A stretch of DNA of 64,000 nucleotides from Molanna angustata (lineage: Eukaryota; Arthropoda; Insecta; Trichoptera; Molannidae), in assembly GCA_963576475.1 (NCBI GenBank), contig OY754980.1, forward strand, positions 3,005,306 to 3,069,305, in the 5' to 3' direction. Position numbers and translations under genes: made by a program. This document shows, piece after piece, positions 54,935 to 64,000 of this stretch. A model generated the notes under the pieces. That model worked only from the letters and a program-made list of their open reading frames with translations, had not been told where the DNA came from and made no database searches. Numbering within the stretch: position 1 is the first letter of the stretch; each line of letters starts with the position of its first letter.

Positions 54935-55535
54935 AAGACAAAAATATAAGAAAAATATGATGTGACGTTGCATTAATGCTTCAGGTTTAGTAAATAAACC
55001 TAAAAAACATTTATTTTCCATTCATACATACAGACAGACAGACACCCCCGATAGACGATTTATTAATAAAAAAACGGTACTGTTTTGTTTATCTATCAAA
55101 TTAATATACCGGACGATACTCGAGAAGGATGTGGTTTGATAAATAATTAAAAATGTCCTTTGCCGTGTGCATAATGAGAATCGTAATTACTAAAACTTTA
55201 GCTGTGGGAAAAAAATCTATTAAAATATTACAAGTGTGTTCGTAATGTACCTACCTACATCAATTATTGTTCGCGTGCATCTACGAAAATAATTACTATA
55301 ATATGACCTATTAATAAACGGGGTGAATGACGAGCATTTTGGATCTGGTTGATCTGTTTTATATGATCGACCCCATGAGTGACAGTAGTGGTTGGCTGGG
55401 CAGGTTGCTCGTGATCACTGGAGAACATTCTGGGATTGGGAGTGCATGGTCATGGGTTCGTTGTATAAGGAAATACAAAGTGACATTTTAGGCAAGCCCT
55501 GATATCAAAAGACGAAGTTAAATAGATCCCATATA
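54935..55535. other. No gene seen
   Basis: AT-rich. The 55320-55480 stretch may belong to the LINE fragment that follows. Confidence 0.4.
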
Positions 55536-55539
55536 ACAA

Positions 55540-55695
55540 ATATATCCCGAATGCGGTTCCCGGTTCGGTCACCATAGAATCGATGCTCATTTGTTTAGAT
55601 TGAATCTTGTTGGTTCTCCGCATTGTGAGTTTAGCCTAGATCTAGAAGATCTGGATCACGTATCCTTTGAATGCTATATTAGAGAGACGATTTGT
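55540..55695 (+). pseudogene. Jockey/I-like LINE C-terminal remnant
   Basis: The plus frame from about 55558 reads SRFGHHRIDAHLFRLNLVGS, PHCEFSLDLEDLDHVSFECY. This is the R.GH...N.HL.RL.L..SP.C.C....ED.DH..FEC zinc-knuckle tail found after the RNase H or RT of jockey/I-type LINEs. Two knuckle cysteines remain, and one is replaced by serine. Confidence 0.8.
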
Positions 55696-55699
55696 ATCA

Positions 55700-57170
55700 A
55701 TCTCTTCGTAGTAAGAATGATAAGTTTTGTTTCGACACCTTCATGCAATTGCCTCTGATGGAGCAAATGGACTGTATGAAGGGATTATGTAAAATTGGGA
55801 ATCGAAGGTAAACAATATTTCGAAAGGAGCATAGAACAATGAAGGTAAATTTGTACTCACCGCCAGCCGCGACGAACCAATATTGAAATTTGAAACTTGA
55901 ATGTTATTTGCAGCAAAGGAACACAAACACTACACGAGGAAACTATAACTTGACGAAGAAAACTATGTTGAAAAAATACTCTAAAACGTAGGAAAACTGA
56001 TAAGATATAATATGTAGGTGAAGTGCACTGTGTCATCTCTCGAAGTTAACTCGAAAAACTGCTGATCTATACTTTTTGTAGGTATTCTTCTTTTTGTAAC
56101 ATTTCTTCTCAGCTAGGCGGGTTGGCATGCATTGTCTATGATAGTGATACGGAGAGGATTCAAATGGATATCCCTAACAGCCTCCCCGATAATTTACAGG
56201 GATTTTTAATTCGTGGAGAAAAACATGGTTGTTTTGTAGGCGTTTACCTTTTTAAAACTGTTTTTTGTTTGTTTTTAAATATAACTCTCATGTCGTCAAA
56301 TGGCATAAATCGTCCTTGAATGGTCGTACTGCCAATATTGAAATAATAATTATAATGTGTTTGCTTTTGTGTGCCTACGTAACGTAGAGCGGGAACTAAC
56401 ACCCAGTTCATAATTATATTGTCATTCTCAAAATTGTAAACTATTAGCTCTACATCAGGGTTTCCTAGATAGGCAGCAGAATTCTGCTTGTTTATTTATT
56501 TATTTATACTAGTTTCATGTAACACATGAGATCTAACTGTCGATAGCGATAGTATGTATAGTTGAAGAATATGTACCAAACTATAAACCCATAAATACAA
56601 ATTATTGAATATTTTCAGAAATTTTGTTTTCTATACAACATATGTGGGTATGTATGTCAAGATAGGATAGTATGGAGGAAGGTCCTTTTTTCCTACCCAG
56701 AATATGAAAATAGCATGATGGTATGTATGTATGTTTGGAGATGGAAGTATCAAACTATAAAGTCTTCTTACATATTATTGTGTATAGGCGACTGCCATAC
56801 AAAATGTACGAAGCGATGTCGTCACTAAATTCAATTTTTAAAAAAATTGTTAAAAAAAAATTGAAATCTTCTACTACAATGTTAATATTTTTTATAGGAA
56901 ATTAAATTATCTAGTTGTAGTGTTTCGGCTTTTTTCGATAATTGAAAAAGTTTTGGAAATATAGGCAGTTAAACTCATAAATTTATTATAAATAAAATAT
57001 TTTTCTTAATAAAAAATGTTTGAGAAACCCTGGAATTTTTTTGAAAAAACGAATTTGAGATTTTGTATTTTTCTATGTTTGTACCAATTTTCAGCGTTCT
57101 AGCTTTTATGGTTTCTGAGATATATGGAAAAATAAAATAAAAATTCAAAAGTTGATAACCCCTGACTGAA
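55700..57170. other. No gene seen; one LINE tail scrap
   Basis: Bases about 56645-56735 (GTATGTATGTCAAGATAGGA, AGCATGATGGTATGTATG) match the 3' end of the 33.7 kb LINE. An ATTTATTT tract lies near 56490. The rest is AT-rich. Confidence 0.45.
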
Positions 57171-57179
57171 ACAAAAATT

Positions 57180-57500
57180 CAACATTCTGAGTACAAAAGT
57201 TTTGTAGGCCTGTAACTGTTTATATATTCTGTAATTTTGAGCTCTGTAAATTGAGCGGATCAAAAGTTATAAGGGGGGACGGACACACACACACACAGAC
57301 ACACGAAATGTTCTACTCCAAATTCTGAGTAAATCCGTGTATGGAACATATATGCTGCGAAGCCTCTAAATTGGTGTTTTTTGACTTCCAAATTGGAAAA
57401 GCCGTGAAAAAAGTAGACCTCTGCATACAATTCTCGCGTATCCTGGCTTGAAACATTGTCGATATGTTAAGAGAACAAAGTTCTCCTGAACAAATCGACA
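57180..57500 (+). repeat. Family E repeat, copy 2
   Basis: AAATTGAGCGGATCAAAAGT, (AC)n, AAATGTTCTACTCCAAATTC, TGCGAAGCCTCTAAATTGG and TGTCGATATGTTAAGAGAA parallel 41105-41415. Confidence 0.75.
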
Positions 57501-57529
57501 GTTGGAAAAGGGTACATCGACAGACAAAA

Positions 57530-58120
57530 AGAAATATTGGTTATTATTTATTTATTTATCGTTTGGTCGTAGTATAACATCACGTCAGGAATACAATAAC
57601 AAATTGTTTGGACAGCACTGCTCGTCAGGGTCAGACCGTCAGAGCAGCACCGCTTATCAGAGGTTTATGCCACTGGTTCTCAGGTACTCAAGAGCCTTCT
57701 CTCTCAACAGCATGATGTCAACTAGATGACCCTGATATGCCCTGTGAGCACACTCGGACACAATGTGGCTCACTGTCTGCCTTTCCGCCCCACAATCACA
57801 CTCGGGGGAGTCCAGCCATCCGCATTTGAAGAAGAAGTCCGCACATGTGCCGTGGCCTGTGCGGATTCTGTTTAGAGCCGACCATATTTTACGGGGTTGA
57901 TCGAAGCCAGGTGGTTTCTTCGTGATGCATGGCAGGCAGCGACTTACTGGATCCGAGGCTTCCTCCCATCTGGTTGCCCAGGCCTTGATCACATCAAATT
58001 CACTATCCCACAGACTCTTTCCTGTATCCAAGGGGTGTCTTCGCGACTTGGTTATTATTATGAGTGCTGGACGACCAATTATGGATGCACACAATATTAC
58101 GAAATGACATGAGCTCATAT
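57530..58120 (-). pseudogene. Jockey-superfamily-like LINE C-terminal remnant
   Basis: The minus frame 58118-57657 (153 codons) contains SRRHPLDTGKSLWDSEFDVI, WATRWEEASDPVS, KPPGFDQPRKIWSALNRIRT, GHGTCADFFFKCGWLDSPEC, DCGAERQTVSHIVSEC and a final ALEYLRTSG. It has the same PGFD.PR..W..LNRIRTG.G.C plus C.C...H...C architecture as 34.4-34.85 kb. The frame is intact through the stop; sequence to 57530 is its 3' UTR. It is one of the best-preserved LINE tails in the window. Confidence 0.88.
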
Positions 58121-58588
58121 TTAATCACACACGTAAGTTACACAAGAAGTTATAGTTAGTTTGCTGTCGTATATTTAACATAAATAAAAATATATTATTA
58201 AAATAAATGTAGAATTTTGTGTGGTTTAGATTTGAAGAAAACAAAATGGCTGCTTACATTGGTTGGTTCTTTAGTATGATATTAATTTGGCATTCATAAT
58301 ATTCATGGAAACCTCTCGTTCTCAAACTGCGTGTATTTTAATAAAATTACAAAGAGAATTTTAATCTAAGACTCCTTTCGTTCGTCTATTTACTTTCCTT
58401 GCAAAGAAACAAGGGATGAAATTTTATGGTAGAAACGAGTCGAACCACTTCATAGACTTGTTGGGTTCATTTTTGCCTTTTTTATTCAAATTAAAATAAA
58501 AAGGCAAAATAATCCCGAAAAAAAATTGTATCATCAAAAATAACGATACTTTGGTGTAATAAAATAATAATTTTTCTTCTCCTTCTTC
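58121..58588. other. No gene seen
   Basis: AT-rich spacer. Confidence 0.4.
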
Positions 58589-58589
58589 G

Positions 58590-58985
58590 TGCATTAGGTC
58601 ATTGACCTGTTTGTGAGGGTGGACAATCTTGGGAGGAGGAAGTACAACTGTGCTTCCATCTCTTCGCAGGTTTTCCGGGTACTTAGTCTTCTGTTGTTTT
58701 GTCAATTCTACTGTCATCCATGCGTTCGACGTGGTCTCTCCAAAAGCTTCTTCTGCTACATCCCCACCTTGTTATGTCCTCGACACAGCATATAGATACA
58801 TAATATATGATCTTCTCATTTCTTATGCGGTCCCTGAGGGTTCTTCCAGCAATGGAGCACAGAGTCTTCATTTCAGCCGCTCTAAGACAGCATTTTGTTC
58901 TGTTGGAGTCGGCTCTTCCTTCTAACGCATATGTCGTAATGGGGCGGACTCAAGCCTTGTATACTCTGACTGGTTATAAATTCAA
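58590..58985 (-). pseudogene. RTE-like LINE C-terminal remnant
   Basis: The minus strand reads VRPITTYALEGRADSNRTKC, LRAAEMKTLCSIAGRTLRDR, IRNEKIIYYVSICCVEDIT, RWGCSRRSFWRDHVERMDDS and RIDKTTED, then after a shift a P.KPAKRWK..CTS end with CCPPSQTGQ-like codons. It is the mirror counterpart of 63.35-63.75 kb and of 2.3, 24.0 and 52.0 kb. Confidence 0.85.
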
Positions 58986-58989
58986 TTAA

Positions 58990-59740
58990 AACTCACATGT
59001 AATATATGGATCAAAACAATACTTTAATTAGAAAAAAATCAGCATGATTCTTATGATCAGATATACATATTTAAACTATCGATTCCCATTGAAAAATAAA
59101 TAACGATTCGTTAACATGTAAACTTAACTTAAAGAGATTATGAAATAAAATGACAATCAGTGATTTAATGATTTTATATAAGATTTTGATTGACTGGTTG
59201 GATGTTCTTGATATAAAGTGTCTGATTTCATTTAACGATACTCTTATTTCACAGACTTTATATTATAAAATCTAGTATTAATTATTATATTCACTCACCA
59301 ATTCAGAGATTACATAGAACTGGTAATGAGTTTGGCTCTATTGATGTATTTTGCTGTTCAATATAAGAATACATAGAGAAACTTCTAAAGATCGAATAAT
59401 TCTGGGTTCATTTTTTTCGTCATTTTTGGTATTAATTGTTTCGTTTTTTTCTTGTTATTTTTTATTGTACTTATGTATTTATGAATTTTACTTCGTGTTT
59501 AATAAATCTATGAATAAATTATATAATTACGCAAAAGCCCATTTACGGCGTTTAAAATAAATACTTATTTTATATTGTTTATTGGATATTGGCCTGGTTT
59601 TACAATTATAAAATAACATTTCAATGTTCATAACGCCAAAAACTAAATCAGGTATATACGTAACTAGAGTTCATTCAATATTTGTGTCTCTGACACAAAG
59701 ATCTCTTATTCTGGATAACAGAGTAACAACTTTTTAAAGT
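58990..59740. other. No gene seen
   Basis: AT-rich; the 69-codon ORF at 59351-59560 is hydrophobic low-complexity with no family. Confidence 0.4.
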
Positions 59741-59744
59741 AGTT

Positions 59745-59898
59745 GGACGGAGCTAACAAGGCGGCTTTCCGATGCTCTGGTGTAAGTGATCTTATGAAGT
59801 GGAATAAATTGCCTACAGATGTTCGAAGTGTTCAAAGCAACAAAAATTTATCTAGAGGACTGAAAACAGCTTTGTTTCGTCGAGCAACATAAGACTGA
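59745..59898 (+). pseudogene. Jockey/CR1-like LINE C-terminal scrap
   Basis: The plus frame reads GANKAAFRCSGVSDLMKWNK, LPTDVRSVQSNKNLSRGLKT, ALFRRAT. This is the AF...G..LWN.LP..VR...S...F...LKT.LFR ending of CR1/jockey-like polyproteins. Confidence 0.75.
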
Positions 59899-60004
59899 AA
59901 TATCAATCTTAAATGATCTTGAATCATAAATTATTAATATTGAAATAATCAACAAAAAATATATTTCTATCTCCAACAATACCCGCTCTACATCATGTCA
60001 TGAA

Positions 60005-60140
60005 GTAAAAATTGAAGAGGTTGATGATTTTCTTATGAATCCCATGATCAGATCTTGACTACATTGAAATGAGACCAATCGGAAGATACCTCCTTTCTAA
60101 TGAAAAGAATCGAAATCGTACAAGACTGTAAAAAATCGCT
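60005..60140 (+). repeat. Family D repeat, short copy
   Basis: AATTGAAGAGGTTGATGATT, CATGATCAGATCTTGAC and CCAATCGGAAGATACCTCC match 54465-54620. Confidence 0.6.
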
Positions 60141-60204
60141 GAAAACTTATTGAAATTTTTGAATATAATTTAACTTTTTATACATAATATAAACAAATAT
60201 ATTG

Positions 60205-60250
60205 AACACTAGCGGGCTTAATGGCATTAGCCAATTTTTCCAACCAACCA
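60205..60250 (-). repeat. Family H LINE 3'-end block
   Basis: AGCGGGCTTAATGGCATTAG, then TTTTTCCAACCAACCAGG. Confidence 0.45.
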
Positions 60251-60724
60251 GGCGAGTGAGTTTGACATGTTTAAAATAAAATACAATAAAATAAAAAAAT
60301 GGAAACGGTTCGATTTGATTGTGAAACGGTTCGATTGTTTAGATTGTATCTTGAGCGAGAGTCGTGGAAGCAAAGAAGTAGTAATACTCGTCGAGCCCAG
60401 GGGCGTCACGTGCCGTACCCCTGCCTACCATCTCCATTTGTTTCCATCGCATCTTCTACATTCTGACATTCAACCACCCCTGGAATATTTATGTATTTTA
60501 ATTACTCGGATGGAAATTAAGACAAACAACTACATTTCATTAGCTACTGAGCTATTTATTTTGTTTCGTATAATTGCTCCAACCTGATTCTCGGCTTTAC
60601 TCTCACTGTCATATACAAAAATATAACGAAAATATTATGTATAATGAATCCTTTCTACCAACCCTTTCACGATATATTTAAACATAACAATAGAAATTGT
60701 TACTCATCTCGAGTATTCAAATAT

Positions 60725-60850
60725 CCGATTCATAATAATAATAATAAAAGACTTTTATTGATTTATACAACGTGGCGGACTTATTGCCCGCAGGCAATCT
60801 CTACCAGTCAACCACCATGGTAAATACAGCCAGTAACAGGGATAGAAGAA
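60725..60850 (-). repeat. Family H LINE 3'-end block, best copy
   Basis: An (AAT)n start, then CGTGGCGGACTTATTGCCCG, CAGGCAATCTCTACCAGTCA and ACCACCATGG. Low-complexity A-rich DNA follows to about 60985. Confidence 0.6.
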
Positions 60851-60985
60851 TACAAATAGAGAAATAGAAAAAAAATAAAAAATAAAAAAATAATTAAATA
60901 AATCAATCATAAATTAAAAATACAAAATAAATATAAGAAACAAAAAATAATATATGTATAAATAAGAACAAAAATAAGAATAATA

Positions 60986-61890
60986 AAAAATACATGAGAT
61001 AGATACACTATGTTTATTGGATGGAGGATAGGAGAGGAGAAAGGAAGAGGGATAAAGGGAAAAAGACGTGAATTTGTGTTTATGTGGATAGAAAGTGTGA
61101 CTTCAGACGCTTTTTGAATGCTATTAAATTAGTGGCATCTCTGATACTCTCATAATAATTGATATACAAATATCTTTACCTATTGTGTGTCAAAGATAAA
61201 ATTTTGTCTATGTATAATATATCTACATACTCTAACCGCCAATTTCACCAGGATTCCAGGCTAGCGTTCATACAGGGCTGCGTTCACAATGAACGCCGAG
61301 TGCACTTAGTGACGCTCTAAGGAGTTTATAATGACCGGAAACAGACGCTCGAAAGACACTCTGTGGCGTTCAGATTGAACGTCGAGTGTACGCACCAAAC
61401 CCTCTGTAAAATTTTCGGGTGAAAAACTTCTTCTCGGGTGAAGACTTCTATTTTATCTGCGGTAAGATCTAAGATGACTTCTATTTGTTTCTTTGATATC
61501 TATTATATCAGTTCATCAGTTGACATTATTTATGACGACAATATGCATTCTCAAAGAGGTTTATTTATAAAAATATCATTCAAGATTTAAAATATTCCAG
61601 CATTATTTACTCTACCCAATTCGTCTTTCGATGAAAATATAAACTAAAAAGGCACATGTATGATAAATGATATTTAAAACTCCCGATGCTGCGTTCAGAT
61701 TGAAAAGTCGCTCGAAAGCGTTCAGTGAGATTGGTGTGAAAAACGCCATAATTTGCAACTTCAGGTACATCCGACACCCGACGTCGAGTGTTGTATCTGA
61801 ACACAGCCCAGACGCAGCGTACGGAACGAACGGATCGCGTCAACTAGATCTTAAAATACACCACAGTTCATTTTTACCAATTTCGGACGA
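60986..61890. repeat. Region with GCGTTCAGATTGAAC-type inverted motifs
   Basis: CTGCGTTCACAATGAACGCC (61276), GTGGCGTTCAGATTGAACGT (61362) and CTGCGTTCAGATTGAAAAGT (61687) repeat within 430 bp, with GACGTCGAGTG-like partners. They resemble sub-terminal repeats of a hAT-like MITE, but the ends were not found. No gene is visible. Confidence 0.4.
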
Positions 61891-61899
61891 GCTGTTCTT

Positions 61900-62055
61900 C
61901 CCCCATCACCATCCGTTCTGCTTATGGGGACTAATAACGGCCCCTTGCAAAACTCTGAAAGAACACATAAAGAACATACGAAGAGTCCGAAGAACTCTAA
62001 AACCTTGCAGACACTGCACTTGATGTGCCAAAGAGAGCTAATCATGTGGAAACAA
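61900..62055 (+). repeat. Family G repeat, copy 2
   Basis: CCCCCATCACCATCCGTTCT, CGGCCCCTTGCAAAACTCT, GAAAGAACACATAAAGAAC and TGATGTGCCAAAGAGAG parallel 14588-14742. Confidence 0.55.
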
Positions 62056-62059
62056 CTGG

Positions 62060-62485
62060 CTCAATGCTCAGTGATAGTGAAGATAATAGTGCACCGAATT
62101 TAAGACAGAAAGCTGTCAAAGTTGACATTAAACGCGAAGTTTTCAAAATAATAAATAGTGTAAAAAATCATACAAAACTACGTGAATAGTTTGTTGAAAA
62201 AAATAATTTTTTTGAATGAATACTCAATAATATAATTCTTGACCTCAAATGACAAAGGTGTTGATAACATTTTTTCTGCAACCAATTTCCATCCAATTTA
62301 TAAAGCAACTCGCTCACGCGAGTCACTATTATTATTGAAGACTAACTGAACCTAACCGAAAATTATACGGGTTGCAATAAAATAATAGTTAGATGTGTAC
62401 GTTGACAGACGAACCTAAATGTCATCTGTGCTAAAGTACTGCAACCTCATGTATAGGTAAGGACTGATGCTTTCATTGATTACAA
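62060..62485. other. No gene seen
   Basis: AT-rich. GCAACTCGCTCACGCGAGTC at 62303 is palindromic and recalls the CTCACGCCAGTCGC block of the foldback arms; relatedness is uncertain. Confidence 0.4.
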
Positions 62486-62486
62486 A

Positions 62487-62750
62487 CCAATTTCTCAATA
62501 GATGGCGTTACAAAAAAGTTTCTTTGTTACTTCGTAGATGGCGTGGTGGTGTTTTCAGCTCATCTTCAAACGAACAGATTTTTATGATGGAAATATATAG
62601 AACTTTCACAAATTGGATTGATAGGGAACTCAATAAGAAGGCATAATTGGTGAACGTTGCGCATGCGCATCAAATGATCACGTAAACCAGCTGATGAGAG
62701 GTCGTAAGCCCTGTAGGAGGTCTCTATTGAGATGTTAAAAATTTGTCATA
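62487..62750 (+). repeat. Family A repeat, full-length single copy
   Basis: It runs from TCTCAATAGATGGCGTTACA through GAACTCAATAAGAAGGCATA, TGGTGAACGTTGCGCATG and ATGATCACGTAAACCAGC to GTCTCTATTGAGATG. It best defines the family at about 255 bp with 10-bp terminal inverted repeats. Confidence 0.75.
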
Positions 62751-62759
62751 AAATAATAT

Positions 62760-63115
62760 TTGATATCTTTTGCAAACCACGATAGATAAAAGTGAAATAA
62801 CAATAGGTACTTCTTACAAAGTATGCTTTAAAAATTTCATCTTACATATAAGAAATATATCATTTATTTATTTATTTGGTTTATTTGGGACAATAACAGC
62901 ATCATTAACTAATATGAATATAAAACAATGAATAATAAATCAAGGCCAAAAAACTGTCCACAAAGTACATATTTACAGTCGATTCTGAAAAAATATTAAT
63001 ATTATATACCTATTAAAAACTAAAAAAAATATATACATAACAAAAGCAACAAGGATAATGACGGAGATGGGGGAGGAACTGTAGGAATAGAAAAAGAAAA
63101 GTGGAATATCATGAC
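62760..63115. other. No gene seen
   Basis: AT-rich with an ATTTATTTATTTGG tract; possibly a LINE 3' UTR remnant. Confidence 0.35.
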
Positions 63116-63116
63116 G

Positions 63117-63755
63117 AAGTCTGTAAATAAAACGAAGTGCCTGACAATATCAAAAGATCCGCTAAGATGCAAACTAGTAATTGAAGACATCCCTTTAGAA
63201 CATCAGGTCATGCTATTTACATACTTGGTGTAGAGATCTCCAGCAGCAATGATATGTACAACAAAGCCCGTACACAGGTCAACAAAGCAATAACCGTAGC
63301 TAGATGCTTTCGAAAAACTGTATCGAGTAATAAACATATATGTTTACTTTCAGCAAAGTCAAAATATTCAAGGCGTGTGTCCGCCCCAATATGACAAATG
63401 AAAAAAAGAAGTGAGGGCTGACTCCAACAGAACGAAAAACTGTCTTAGAGTGGCTGAAATGAAGACCCTGCGCTCCATTGCTGGAAGATACCTCAGGGAC
63501 CGCATCAGAAACAAAACAATCAGGTCTGTATGCGGTGGCGAGGACAAAATATATAGTTGGGGACATAGCAGGAGACGCTTCTGGAGATACCACGTCGAAC
63601 GCATGGACTACAGTAGAATTGTCAATATTGCTAACATAGAAATACTTAACAACAGAAGATTACCCGGAAGACCTGCGAAGAGTTTGAAAGACAGTTGGAC
63701 CTCCTTCTCCAAGGATAGTCCACCCTCACAAACAGGTCAAATGACTTAATACACG
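63117..63755 (+). pseudogene. RTE-like LINE, longest RT-end remnant in the window
   Basis: Across several frames the plus strand reads SVNKTKCLTISKDPLRCKLV (RT palm/thumb), SSSNDMYNKARTQVNKAITV, HICLLSAKSK, then frame 63411-63749: RADSNRTKNCLRVAEMKTLR, SIAGRYLRDRIRNKTIRSVC, RRRFWRYHVERMDYSRIVNI, RLPGRPAKSLKDSWTSFSKD, PPSQTGQMT. This covers the end of the RT domain to the C-terminus with the true stop. At least two frameshifts near 63235 and 63390 silence it. Confidence 0.88.
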
Positions 63756-64000
63756 ATTAAGAAGAAGAAATAACAATGAAATCGTTGGAATAACTGTCAA
63801 TGAACGTTAAGTTAGGCGAAATTAGAAAATTAAGTGCGATTCTATTCACCTTCAAGTTGATATTCTCTAACGCTGAAATAGGAACGTTCTTACTTCCAGA
63901 AAGTCACGAATTAGTACAATCACCTATTCTATAACCACATTTTAATCGAATCAACAACTGTCCAAAAGTTCCTAATTTTAGTTCACATCTAATTGGAAGC

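Overview
The window is about 64 kb of AT-rich nuclear DNA from an arthropod, most probably an insect. It holds no recognisable host gene: no intact long ORF, no exon chain with protein homology and no canonical tRNA or rRNA gene. The insect assignment rests on the mix of elements: an R4/Dong-type non-LTR retrotransposon, RTE-, CR1- and jockey-like LINE tails, a Penelope-like element, Helitrons with the common arthropod 5' block, tRNA-derived SINEs and many MITE or foldback elements. A recurrent LINE 3' block (a TTATTGCC..GGCAAT stem followed by TTCC and AACCAACC) reminds me of lepidopteran LINE tails, but the order is not settled.

Layout. 0-9 kb: family A, C and SINE fragments, an RTE-like tail, a Helitron 5' end abutting an R4/Dong 3' fragment, a 274-bp palindrome, two hairpin repeats, a LINE C-terminus and a complete-looking 619-bp Helitron. 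9.7-11.5 kb: a foldback structure with two 515-bp inverted arms that splits a CR1-like LINE tail into pieces of opposite orientation. 12-24 kb: SINEs, minisatellites, LINE remnants and a two-ended MITE. 24.3-28.5 kb: two SINE families, a frameshifted Penelope-like element with a hammerhead-ribozyme-like motif downstream of its endonuclease, a large (AC)n block, and a 189-bp near-perfect palindrome with a hammerhead-like motif on each strand. 28.5-45.7 kb: LINE C-termini, a 105-bp higher-order satellite, nested family I and LINE copies, family A palindromes and a TA-flanked 513-bp MITE. 46.2-49.2 kb: the main coding remnant, a 5'-truncated R4/Dong-type retrotransposon on the minus strand with a nearly intact reverse transcriptase and a broken endonuclease end, next to an AT-rich minisatellite. 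49.6-64 kb: more LINE remnants, SINEs, families A, C, D, E, G and H, and two CpG-rich islands (50.2 and 52.4 kb), the only segments whose base composition suggests possible host regulatory DNA.

Functionally this is a transposon graveyard in a gene desert or a long intron. LINE remnants are nearly all C-terminal or 3' pieces, as expected from 5' truncation during target-primed reverse transcription. Their reading frames carry stops and frameshifts, so they are old. The most unusual material is structural: several independent long inverted repeats, the possible arm-to-arm inversion at 9.76-11.25 kb, and the Penelope-type hammerhead motifs.
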